Assembly: GCA_030746455.1 (NCBI GenBank)
Contig: JASLMQ010000961.1
Coordinates: forward strand, 1-8,272
Direction: 5' to 3'
Source of the DNA: Candidatus Latescibacterota bacterium
Lineage (GTDB): Bacteria > Latescibacterota > UBA2968 > GCA-2709665
DNA length: 8,272 nt
Both the position numbers and the translations under genes were made by a program. Shown here piece after piece: positions 1-6,419 of this stretch (its first letter is position 1; every line of letters begins with the position of its first letter). Below the pieces are notes generated by a model. It saw nothing but the letters and a program-made list of their open reading frames with translations. It ran no database searches and was not told the origin of the DNA.

Positions 1-395
1 AGCGACTCGTCGATCTCCGCGAAGATCGGCACCGCGCCCGCCGATACCACAGCCCCTGCCGACGCGATGAAGGTGCAGCACGGCACGATCACCTCGTCGC
101 CCGGACCCACCCCGGCGGCCACCAGCGCGATCTTGAGCGCCGTCGTGCCCGAGACGGTGCCCAGTGCATACGCCGAGCCGTTCCGATGAGCGAACTCCTG
201 CTCGAAGCGGAGCACGGCCTCCTTGCAGTGGGGGCCGTAATCCCGCGACAGCGAGTGGCTCCGGATCACCGCCAGGACCTCCTCCACCTCCTCCTCGCCC
301 AGCATAGACGCCCCGGCATTCAGCTCTCCTTGCGGTGTCTGCCAGATCGGCTTCCAATCGTCGGGCCGCGAAGCCCCGCGTTCGTCCCTTCCCAT
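1..395 (-). CDS. DegT/DnrJ/EryC1/StrS-family PLP aminotransferase, N-terminal part (runs off the left edge)
   Basis: The first 131 codons of an aminotransferase of the DegT/DnrJ/EryC1/StrS family, which usually transfers an amino group from glutamate or glutamine to a keto-sugar or cyclitol in the cytoplasm. Visible landmarks are an N-terminal segment reading GELNAG, then LGEEEVEEVLAVIRS (32-46), SLSRDYGPH (48-56), the small-residue loop VSGTTALK (81-88) that fits the PLP-phosphate region, and DEVIVPCCTFIAS (100-112) followed by AVVSAGAVPIF. The catalytic lysine lies beyond the window, so activity and subfamily cannot be judged. I chose ATG 395 because it follows the stop of lyase B by 3 nt and has GAGGGAG seven bases upstream. 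An ATG at 402 is in another frame and does not give this protein. As the last visible gene of the lyase block it may act on an amino or keto sugar released there, or its presence may be incidental. The family is firm; the substrate is unknown. Confidence 0.9.
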   Translation of the reverse strand, partial: MGRDERGASRPDDWKPIWQTPQGELNAGASMLGEEEVEEVLAVIRSHSLSRDYGPHCKEAVLRFEQEFAHRNGSAYALGTVSGTTALKIALVAAGVGPGDEVIVPCCTFIASAGAVVSAGAVPIFAEIDES

Positions 396-402
396 TCGTC
401 AT

Positions 403-409
403 CTCCCTC
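403..409 (-). promoter_or_regulatory. Shine-Dalgarno of the DegT gene
   Basis: GAGGGAG read on the minus strand, seven bases before ATG 395. It overlaps the last codons of lyase B, whose stop TGA is at 401-399. This layout favours translational coupling and settles the start at 395 rather than the out-of-frame ATG at 402. Confidence 0.75.
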
Positions 410-2291
410 GAGGATTCGCCTTCAGTATATCAAACGTCGTGGTCAGGCAGTCATCGCCCTTCCCGCCAAACCTGGCATCAATCACCCACGGCGCAGGTAC
501 TCCCGGTCGCAGCGGGTTCTTCCCGAGCCACCTTGTATCCCGCCTCAACCGCGGTCGGCACCCCCCGTCAGAGCTCATCCGTATCCCGAGCCGCACCTTG
601 CCGCAGGTCGCGACAAAGCCTTCCTCATCAGCTTCCACATCCACGCCATACTCGAAATGCCATCGCGCGATGTTGGCCTTCCCAACGTGGCCCTTCACCC
701 GATCGACCACGGTCCATCCCTTCCGGTACTGGAACGTCACCTCACGCGAAAGCGTGACCCCCTCGTATCCCCTGTGGGTCCCCTTCGCGTGAATGCCGCC
801 GTCGATCTGCTCCCACGTGGCTTTCACCGGAATCGGGTACGCCCCATACCTGCCCCTTGGCGCAAGGGACTCGATCGACTCCGCGGGTTCTCCCCCAACC
901 AGCACCAGGTTGTGCGACGTCATTGCGAAGAAGTGCCCGCGCTTCCGGGTTCCGTAGTATCGGTCCTGGTGCACGTGCTGCTTGAGCTCCGACATCGGTG
1001 TACCCACCATGGGAACGCCCTTCACCACCAGCTGCAGGTGCAGGGCGTCGTCGTGGGCGTGATTATACATGATACCGGGGCCCGGCGTGGAGAAACTCAT
1101 GCCGGATGCCGTTGGCGTCCACTTCTCCCGAGCGACGAAGTAGCCTGCGCTCGGGAAGTAGACCGTATCCGGAAGGTCGACCGGTTTGATGGACGTCAAC
1201 ACCTTCCGATCATCCGAACCGACGTGCTTCGTCAGTCGAAGGGAACGGATCACGGTCGCGCACGTGCGGCTCCTGTAGAGTCCTGCAACCTGTCCAAGCA
1301 GCCCGCCAGTCCCCTTCGCGGGCTGGTGGCCATCTCCGACGTCGGGCTGGCTTCCATCTGGCAACGTGATCAGGGCGGCGTTCTCGCCGCACCGCTTCAG
1401 CCGAGCCGCCTCGGCACGACCCAGCAACCGCGTGCCATTCAGCCGCTCCAGCCGGTGCGGCAACATAAACATGCGCAGCGTACCCAGAGTGTAGGAGGTG
1501 GACCGCTCCTCGTAGCATCCGTCCTCGAGGAAACTGTCCCTGGTGTGCCGGACGATCGCCGGGATGCCCTGCGGGACCAGCTTTGCCACCTCGGGGAATT
1601 CCGGCAGCATCGTTCCAAAGATGAAGGGGGCCACGCCCCGTTCCCACAGGTGATGGTTGGCCGGCCGATAGCGGCTCTTCCTATAGCGCCGGTACTGGTA
1701 GGCCGTGAACCACATCGATTTCAGCAGTCGGTAGGCCGTCGCTCTGGGAAAGCCGGGCGCGAATAGCACACCCGAGTAAAGGACATCCAGCCAGGATAGC
1801 ACGCGGAAGGCCGTCGGCATGGCCTTGTGGCCATTGCACCTGGACATCAGCGCCGATTCCGGTCCGAACTCGGCGTCCACTGCCAGCGGCCAATCGTCCA
1901 GCCACCGGTCGACGAGCTCCGCCAGCTTCTTCGCATAGGCCTTCCGTCCCGTTTCGGCCCACGCCATCGCCAGGTCACGCATCCAGTTGCACCGTTTCAG
2001 GATCGACGGGACGGAACCCAGGCCGCGCATCTCCGGCGTATGCCACCTCAGGGCCTTCCCGAAATCCCACGGTGGCCCGCCGGCCAGATGGAGCCGATGT
2101 CTCAACGCATTGTCGGCCCGCCGCCTGTAGTCGAGGCCCGTCTGCGTGTTCTCGGGCCACGGCGGCGTGATGCGTCGTCGTCTTCCGTCTCTCGCATCAA
2201 AGAACCAGACCGGCCGCTTTCGAGAGCGGAAGTGCTCTACAAGGGCGGTCTTTGCTCCTGCCAGATCCCCGGATCCGTACAGGCCAAGTAC

Positions 2292-2294
2292 CTA
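2292..2294 (-). other. Premature in-frame TAG (codon 29 of lyase B)
   Basis: Minus-strand codons around the site read AGG GGG TTG AAG TAG GTA. The ungapped match to lyase A reads AGA GGC CTG TCG AAG GTT, so TAG sits opposite AAG and a single A-to-T change would explain it. The frame is clearly the coding frame on both sides: IPRDER and EFLGA precede it, and LVEHF, WFFDARDGRR and RRRAD follow it, each matching lyase A. Confidence 0.92.
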
Positions 2295-2389
2295 CTTCAA
2301 CCCCCTACGATTGGGGTCCAGGGCGCCGAGGAACTCGGCGTCACTCACGGATCGTTCGTCACGAGGTATGTCAGCCATCGGCATCCAGG

Positions 2390-2395
2390 CCCGCC
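2390..2395 (-). promoter_or_regulatory. Weak candidate ribosome binding site of lyase B
   Basis: GGCGGG on the minus strand, 5 nt before ATG 2384 and 11 nt before ATG 2378; an AGGA lies slightly further upstream (2400-2397). It is poorer than the GAGGG or GAGAGG sites of the other three genes in this block, and the intergenic gap (24-30 nt) is the widest of the block. Start choice between 2384 and 2378 stays open. Confidence 0.35.
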
Positions 2396-2408
2396 GTCCT
2401 CGGATACG

Positions 2409-4367
2409 CTACAGGATGTCGAACTGGGTCGTCAGCTCGTCATTGCACTTACCGCCAAACCTGACGTCGATCACCCACGGCGCCGGCTCTCCCGGGCGCT
2501 GGGGATTCTTGCCGAGCCACCGGGTGTCCCGCCTCAGGCGCGGTCGACACCCACCGTCAGAGCTCATCCGGATCCCGAGCCGCACGTTGCCGCAGGTGGC
2601 AACGAACCCGTCGTCGTCCTCAGCCACATCCACGCCATACTCGAAATGCCACCGCGCGATGTGGGCCTTTCCAACGGGTTCCTTGACCCGGTCTACCACC
2701 GTCCATCCCTTGCGGTAGTGGAACGTCACCTCTCGCGACAGCGTGATGCCCTCGTATCCCCTGTGGGTGCCCTTCGCGTGCACTCCTCCGTCCACGTCTT
2801 CCCAGACCACCCGTGTCGGCACCGGTTCGGCTCCCCACTTGTTCCTGGGAGCGAGGTACTCGATCGACCGAAGCGGCTCCCCCTCCACCAGCACCACGTT
2901 GTGCGACGTCATGGCGAAGAAGTGGCCGCGCTTCTTGGATCCGAAGTACCGGTCCTGGCTCAGGTAGCCATAGAGCTCTGTCATCGGCGTACCCACGATC
3001 GGCACGCCCCTGACCACGAGCTGCAGATGCAGAGCGTCGTCGTGTGCGTGGTTGTACATGATGCCCGGTCCGGGCACCGAGAAGCTCATGGCCGATGCCG
3101 CGGGTGTCCATCTCTCCCGCGCGACGAAGTAACCCGCGCTCGGGTGGTAGACTGTGAGAGGCAGGTCGGCCGCCTTCAATCGATTCAGACTGGGCCGGTC
3201 CTCCTTGCCCACGAGCCCGCTGAGGCGGAGCTTCTTCGCCACAGTCGCGCAGGTCCGGCTGCCAAACAGTGCGGCGCCCTGGCCCAGCAACGCGGCGTTC
3301 CCCGGGGGCGTCGGCCTGCCGTCACCCAGGTCGGGCAGACTTCCGTCCGGTAGCGAGATCAGGGCGCTGTTGTCCGCAGCCTTCTTCAGCTTCTCCATCG
3401 CCGCCCGGTCCAGCACCGACGTGCCGTTGAGCCTCGCCAGCCGGTGGGGCACCAGGAACATCCTCAACGCCGCAAAGGTGTAGGACGTAGAGCGCTCTTC
3501 GTAGCAACCGTCCTTGAGGAAGCTGTCCTTGGTATGCCGGATCACCACCGGCTTGCCCTGCGGCGCCAGCTTGGCGACCTCGAGGAACTCGGGCAACATC
3601 GTCCCGAAGATGAACGGGGCCGTGCCGCGTTCCCAGAGATGGTGGTTCGCGGGCCTGTACTGGCTCTTCTCATAGCGACGGTACTGCAGCGCCGTGAACC
3701 ACATGGACTTCAGGAGACCGAAGGCCGTGTCCACCGGGAAACCTGGCGAGAAGAGGACACCCGAGTAGAGCACATCCAGCCACGTAAGCACCCGGAACGC
3801 GGTCGGCATGGCCTTGTGGCCGTCCGACCTGCAGAGCAGGGCCGACTCCGGTCCGAACGCCTCGTCCACCACAAGAGGCCAGTCCTGGAGCCAGCTGTCG
3901 ATCAGGCGGGCCAGCCCCGTCGCGTAGGTCTTCCGTCCGGTCTCCACCCATACCATTGCCAGGTCGCGCATCCAGTTGCATCGCTTGAACGTGGACGGCG
4001 CCGAACCCAACCCCCGCATTTCATCGGTGTACCACTTCAGTCCCTTGCCGAAATCCCAGAGCAGGCCTCCCGAAAGGCGAAACTGGTTCCTCAAGGCCTC
4101 ATCCGCCCGCTTCTTCGATCCAAGGCTTGGACCGATGTTGTCGCCCCACGGCGGACCACCCGGTCCGCGGCGGCCGTCGCGCCAGTCGAAGAACCACTTC
4201 GGCGTCCTCCGGACGCGGAAGTACTCCACAAGCTCGGTCCTCGCTCGAGCCTCGTCCCCGCGCTCCACCGCACGTCTAACCTTCGACAGGCCTCTTCGAC
4301 TCAGGTCCATAGCGCCGAGGAACTCCAGATCCGTCACCTTGCGCTCGTCTCTTGGGATCTCCTGCAT
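2409..4367 (-). CDS. Heparinase II/III-like polysaccharide lyase A
   Basis: An intact 652-residue member of the heparinase II/III-like family, which degrades uronate-containing glycans by beta-elimination. The N-terminal half is the expected helical toroid, with RCNWMRDLA near 130-138 and KSQYRPANHHLWERG around 234-248, where His242/243 fit the family's conserved N-terminal His. DGCYEERSTSY follows, with Tyr296 as the likely catalytic Tyr. The C-terminal half is the beta-sandwich, with YNHAHDDALHLQL from 438 and TSHN (487-490). The strand after the HxH motif reads GVPIVGTPM, where the family normally has an Asp (metal ligand in heparinase II); here it is Gly/Thr. No signal peptide or lipobox is present, so the product should be cytoplasmic. 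I chose ATG 4367 rather than the longer open frame to 4451, because the extension overlaps the sulfatase and is unlike the family, while 4367 has GAGGGG seven bases upstream and aligns with lyase B. It follows the sulfatase stop by 4 nt. The true substrate is unknown; the heparinase name is only a fold name. Confidence 0.9.
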   Translation of the reverse strand: MQEIPRDERKVTDLEFLGAMDLSRRGLSKVRRAVERGDEARARTELVEYFRVRRTPKWFFDWRDGRRGPGGPPWGDNIGPSLGSKKRADEALRNQFRLSGGLLWDFGKGLKWYTDEMRGLGSAPSTFKRCNWMRDLAMVWVETGRKTYATGLARLIDSWLQDWPLVVDEAFGPESALLCRSDGHKAMPTAFRVLTWLDVLYSGVLFSPGFPVDTAFGLLKSMWFTALQYRRYEKSQYRPANHHLWERGTAPFIFGTMLPEFLEVAKLAPQGKPVVIRHTKDSFLKDGCYEERSTSYTFAALRMFLVPHRLARLNGTSVLDRAAMEKLKKAADNSALISLPDGSLPDLGDGRPTPPGNAALLGQGAALFGSRTCATVAKKLRLSGLVGKEDRPSLNRLKAADLPLTVYHPSAGYFVARERWTPAASAMSFSVPGPGIMYNHAHDDALHLQLVVRGVPIVGTPMTELYGYLSQDRYFGSKKRGHFFAMTSHNVVLVEGEPLRSIEYLAPRNKWGAEPVPTRVVWEDVDGGVHAKGTHRGYEGITLSREVTFHYRKGWTVVDRVKEPVGKAHIARWHFEYGVDVAEDDDGFVATCGNVRLGIRMSSDGGCRPRLRRDTRWLGKNPQRPGEPAPWVIDVRFGGKCNDELTTQFDIL

Positions 4368-4371
4368 TCCT

Positions 4372-5838
4372 CTACCCCTCCTTGTCCGGCGGCACAATGC
4401 TCTGGGGATAGGTCCGCTGCCATCCCGGCTGTCCGAAGTCCTCGTCATCATAGAGCGCGATGTGGGCCACCTGCTTCTCGTCGTTTGCTGCGTTGACCGA
4501 ACGCAGCAGGTACTGCGTCAGCTCCGAGTCCAATCGGAGGTAGACCTGCTGGCACTCGGGATCACCAATCCGATTCCGCTGCTCCCCGGGGTCCTCGCGC
4601 AGGTTGAAAAGCAGCGCTTCGCCGGACGCGTACTTCGCGAGCTTCCACTCCCCGTCGTAGACCATACAACCGCCCGACAGGACGCCGAAGACTCGGTCCC
4701 TCCCCTGTACGGACGCGCCGAGACCCGGAAGCGGCACCGAATCCATCGTCTCGGGGATCTGGCACCCGGCCAGATGCAGGAGGGTGGCCGTAATGTCCTC
4801 GATGCTCACGAGGCCCTCACAGGGCTCGCCTCCCGACGCTCCTGGCAACCGGACCAGCAGGGGCACCCGGATACTCGACTCGTAGAAGTTACCCTTTCCG
4901 ATCAGGTTATGGTCCCCCAGGTGGTCGCCGTGGTCGCTGGAGAACACGATCACCGTGTTGTCCAGGCGTCCCGTCTCCCGCAGGGCCTGCAGGATGTTCC
5001 CCACCTGATCGTCGATCTGCTTGACCAGCCCGGCGTAGTGTGCCCTCACCTTCTTCTTCTGGGCCATCGTGAACTCGCTGTAGTCTACCCCGTTCCACGG
5101 CTGACGGTTCCCGGAGACGTTCCCGCGCCGCAGGCTCGGGGCGTTCTCCGGCACTTCGGGCACCGGGTCGGGCATATCGTCGGGATCGAACATCTCTGCG
5201 TACTCGGGAGAGGGGTCGTACGGGCAATGGGGGCCCGGGAAGCCGACCATCGCGGCGAATGGCTTGTCGTCCGAATACTCCCGGATGTACTTGCACGTCT
5301 CCTCACCCACGAAGGCGTCCCACGAGCACTCGTACGGAAGCCGGCTGACCACGGCACCCTTGCCCTCGTGGTATCCCTCGTGCTCGTCCCCGTGGTACTT
5401 GCGGTAGCCACGTTCCTTCAGGAAGCGCTGGTAGTCGTCCTCGATCAACAGCCAACGCTTGTCCTCCGCCACCACCTTGTGCTGGAACCCCATCCCGATG
5501 TCCCACGGGTAGAAATGCATCTTACCGATGGCCGCCGTCGCATAGCCTGCCTCGCCCAGCAGTTCCGGCCATGTGTGGATGCCGCATTCGCCCAGGTCGG
5601 GCCTCAGGAACTGATTGTTGGTGAGCACCCCGTTCTTGATGGCGTTGCGCCCGGTCAGGAGCAGCGACCGGGCGGGCACGCAGAGCGGAGACGGCGTGTA
5701 CGCACGTTCATAGAAGACGCCGCGTTCCGCCAGGCTGTCGATGTGGGGTGTGTCGATGAAGTCTGCGCCGTAGCAGCTCAGGAAATCGGCCCGAAGCTGG
5801 TCCGGCAGGATAAACAGAATGTTCGGTCTCTCCGCCAC
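4372..5838 (-). CDS. S1-type (formylglycine) sulfatase, cytoplasmic
   Basis: A 488-residue arylsulfatase-like enzyme of the alkaline-phosphatase superfamily that hydrolyses sulfate esters, here probably from a glycan. It opens with RPNILFILPDQLRADFL, where Asp13 is the first metal ligand. The formylglycine signature is LCVPARSLLLTGR with Cys53, Pro55 and Arg57, so it is the Cys type and needs a maturase (FGE or anSME) that is not in this window. Further active-site matches are GKMHF (Lys106, His108), GPHCPYDP (His204), SSDHGDHLGDH (Asp302, His303) and GKGNFYE (Lys315). Length is normal for the family. There is no signal peptide, unlike the many exported sulfatases of glycan degraders, so the substrate is presumably imported. 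The start is GTG 5838, preceded by GAGAGG with an 8-nt spacer; an ATG inside that spacer is out of frame. It is the first gene of the left block and its stop lies 4 nt before lyase A. The natural substrate cannot be read from sequence. Confidence 0.95.
   Translation of the reverse strand: MAERPNILFILPDQLRADFLSCYGADFIDTPHIDSLAERGVFYERAYTPSPLCVPARSLLLTGRNAIKNGVLTNNQFLRPDLGECGIHTWPELLGEAGYATAAIGKMHFYPWDIGMGFQHKVVAEDKRWLLIEDDYQRFLKERGYRKYHGDEHEGYHEGKGAVVSRLPYECSWDAFVGEETCKYIREYSDDKPFAAMVGFPGPHCPYDPSPEYAEMFDPDDMPDPVPEVPENAPSLRRGNVSGNRQPWNGVDYSEFTMAQKKKVRAHYAGLVKQIDDQVGNILQALRETGRLDNTVIVFSSDHGDHLGDHNLIGKGNFYESSIRVPLLVRLPGASGGEPCEGLVSIEDITATLLHLAGCQIPETMDSVPLPGLGASVQGRDRVFGVLSGGCMVYDGEWKLAKYASGEALLFNLREDPGEQRNRIGDPECQQVYLRLDSELTQYLLRSVNAANDEKQVAHIALYDDEDFGQPGWQRTYPQSIVPPDKEG
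4375..4380 (-). promoter_or_regulatory. Shine-Dalgarno of lyase A, inside the last sulfatase codons
   Basis: GAGGGG encodes the final Glu-Gly of the sulfatase, is followed by its TAG (4374-4372), and stands seven bases before ATG 4367. This is the same stop-then-start layout as at the DegT junction and decides the lyase A start. Confidence 0.75.
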
Positions 5839-5846
5839 AGCGTCAT

Positions 5847-5852
5847 CCTCTC
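5847..5852 (-). promoter_or_regulatory. Shine-Dalgarno of the sulfatase (GTG start)
   Basis: GAGAGG on the minus strand, eight bases before GTG 5838. The ATG at 5846 directly after it opens a different frame (MTLWRRD) that does not resemble a sulfatase, so the GTG is preferred. Confidence 0.7.
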
Positions 5853-5871
5853 AAGTTGTCTGATTCAGCCA

Positions 5872-5896
5872 GTGGTTCGTTTGCAGCAAACACCAC
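5872..5896. promoter_or_regulatory. Candidate operator: 25-bp interrupted dyad upstream of the sulfatase
   Basis: A perfect 13-bp odd-centred palindrome, GTTTGCAGCAAAC (5879-5891), is flanked by GTGGT (5872-5876) and ACCAC (5892-5896), themselves complementary, with only a 2-nt asymmetry (tc at 5877-5878). It ends 34 nt before the sulfatase GTG, where a repressor or activator of the block would be expected to bind. The size and symmetry fit a dimeric regulator (LacI-, GntR- or IclR-like). I could not identify a convincing -35/-10 pair nearby, and the regulator family is a guess. An RNA hairpin in the leader is the alternative reading. Confidence 0.45.
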
Positions 5897-6030
5897 ACCG
5901 TCGGGGCCCAAGGGGCGATGGCCCTTCAGCACGCGTGCGTCCGCGGGTGCCGGTCCATTGCGTCTTTCACTTCGGCAGCGCCCGACGCTCCGCCCCCTGA
6001 TGGGCCTTGCACCCGCTTGAGACTCAGCCC

Positions 6031-6127
6031 GGCAGGACCTCGGTACCCCTCGGATAGGGGCTCCATCCTGCCTGCCCAACAGGCATCCACAACGCGAGGC
6101 CCGCGCGAAAGGCGATTGGCAGGCAGG
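6031..6127 (-). repeat. Overlapping, mutually exclusive inverted repeats (attenuator-like)
   Basis: In minus-strand order, CCTGCCTGCC (6127-6118) can pair with GGCAGGCAGG (6076-6067). Part of that second arm, GGCAGGA (6072-6066), can instead pair with TCCTGCC (6037-6031), enclosing a small hairpin CCCCT-atccg-AGGGG (6060-6046). A third option is the local hairpin TGCCTG-ttggg-CAGGCA (6085-6069). These cannot all form at once. The set lies about 190-290 nt before the sulfatase start, on its sense strand. I do not recognise a known riboswitch family, and no T-run follows the stems. Confidence 0.4.
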
Positions 6128-6220
6128 CGCCCTCGTGTACGCCCCTGGTGCTCCGGACCTCCCGGGGTCAGGCCTTCCACAGGGCCATGTATAGCCCCCC
6201 GCAGGGGCGCGTTTCTCTTC

Positions 6221-6254
6221 CCCCCTTCTCTTTGCGCGTACAAAGAGGAGGGGG
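6221..6254. repeat. Strong stem-loop, 14-bp stem with 6-nt loop
   Basis: CCCCCTTCTCTTTG (6221-6234), loop CGCGTA, CAAAGAGGAGGGGG (6241-6254). Every position pairs when read as plus-strand RNA (one G-U at 6227/6248); read as minus-strand RNA that position is a C-A mismatch. It is 166 nt beyond the amidohydrolase stop. There is no T-run on either side, so it could be an RNA-stability or Rho-associated element, or a protein site. Confidence 0.55.
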
Positions 6255-6263
6255 CCGCCGGAG

Positions 6264-6279
6264 GCGCCTCGGGAGGCGC
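6264..6279. repeat. Short GC-only hairpin
   Basis: GCGCCT (6264-6269), loop CGGG, AGGCGC (6274-6279), nine bases from the larger stem-loop at 6221-6254. The pair may act together as a transcript 3'-end block for the amidohydrolase mRNA, but no T-run supports intrinsic termination. Confidence 0.35.
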
Positions 6280-6419
6280 GTCACACGACCATCGCGAGGG
6301 ACCTCGAGGGAAAGGCCAGTCACTCTATTCATGGGTGCTGCTTCTGTGGCAGCGCGCGCCGAGACGGGAATCGTCACCGTAGTTGCGAAGAGCTGTACTT
6401 AGCCTCGCCTCCCGCTCAT

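Larger units (their letters stand above)
399..2378 (-). pseudogene. Heparinase II/III-like polysaccharide lyase B, interrupted by an in-frame amber at codon 29
   Basis: Second copy of a heparinase II/III-type lyase (alpha-helical toroid plus C-terminal beta-sandwich), a family that cleaves uronate-containing polysaccharides by beta-elimination. Read through the amber it gives 659 residues and aligns to lyase A without a gap. Identity by hand count is about 74% over residues 92-652 and about 55% over residues 1-91; a 7-residue tail (KANPRGR) is extra. Landmarks match lyase A: ANHH (240-243), DGCYEERSTSY with Tyr296, YNHAHDD (438-444), TSHN (487-490). The TAG lies at 2294-2292, opposite a lysine codon (AAG) of lyase A. 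I see no in-frame ATG or GTG after it before residue ~116; a TTG at 2105 is the nearest alternative start, and it would drop the N-terminal helices. Start ATG 2378 aligns with the start of lyase A; an in-frame ATG at 2384 has slightly better spacing to a weak GGCGGG. There is no signal peptide. It is either a young pseudogene, a read-through gene or a sequencing error; the remaining frame shows no other damage. Confidence 0.85.
399..4367 (-). repeat. Tandem gene duplication of the lyase gene
   Basis: The two adjacent lyase genes (4367-2409 and 2378-399) code for proteins that align without gaps over 652 positions. Conservation is uneven. The helix before the TAG-interrupted segment, residues around 322-333, 350-363, 390-396 and 462-471 differ most. 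The segments around the active-site motifs and residues 593-624 (through CRPRLRRDTRWLGKNP) are nearly identical. The DNA differs at many synonymous positions, so this is an old duplication rather than a recent direct repeat or an assembly artefact. The unit copied covers the coding sequence only; the sulfatase and DegT genes are single. Confidence 0.9.
5839..6419. other. 581-nt gene-free region between the two gene blocks
   Basis: No open frame here resembles a protein; the short ones on both strands are Arg/Pro/Gly-rich and lack recognisable motifs. The region separates the amidohydrolase stop (6420) from the sulfatase start (5838). It carries the dyad at 5872-5896, a set of competing stems at 6031-6127, a short CCCC-GCA-GGGG hairpin at 6197-6207, a 14-bp stem-loop at 6221-6254 and a compact hairpin at 6264-6279. 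None is followed by a T-run, so I do not call an intrinsic terminator. The stretch from about 6280 to 6419 shows nothing I can name. The most likely role is 3' end of the right transcript plus promoter and leader of the left block. Confidence 0.6.

Noticed and set aside
186..1766. Long plus-strand open frame (526 codons)
   Set aside because: It lies antisense to lyase B, is rich in Arg/Pro/His, has no recognisable motif, and exists because GC-rich codon use on the coding strand removes stops opposite it.
399..2105. Lyase B as a shorter complete gene from TTG 2105
   Set aside because: The frame continues upstream with clear similarity to lyase A across the TAG to 2378, and the shorter form would lose the conserved N-terminal helices; no Shine-Dalgarno supports 2105.
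1827..3353. Long plus-strand open frame (508 codons)
   Set aside because: Antisense to both lyases. It resembles the frame opposite lyase B only because the sense genes are paralogues.
4368..4451. 28-codon N-terminal extension of lyase A
   Set aside because: It overlaps the sulfatase C-terminus, is Arg-rich and absent from lyase B; the start at 4367 has a good Shine-Dalgarno.
5838..5880. Sigma-70 promoter just upstream of the sulfatase
   Set aside because: TTGCTG is a fair -35, but the hexamer at 17-nt spacing (GAATCA) is a poor -10, so I do not claim it.
3976..6000. Long plus-strand open frame (674 codons)
   Set aside because: Antisense to the start of lyase A and the whole sulfatase, with no family resemblance; the sulfatase on the other strand has all its active-site motifs.
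6221..6254. Intrinsic terminator of the amidohydrolase transcript
   Set aside because: The stem is strong but no T-run follows on either strand, and it is 166 nt past the stop codon.
5918..6382. Plus-strand open frame of 154 codons in the gap between blocks, and minus-strand frames of 69-105 codons there
   Set aside because: Low-complexity Arg/Pro/Gly composition, no motifs, and they run through the inverted repeats.
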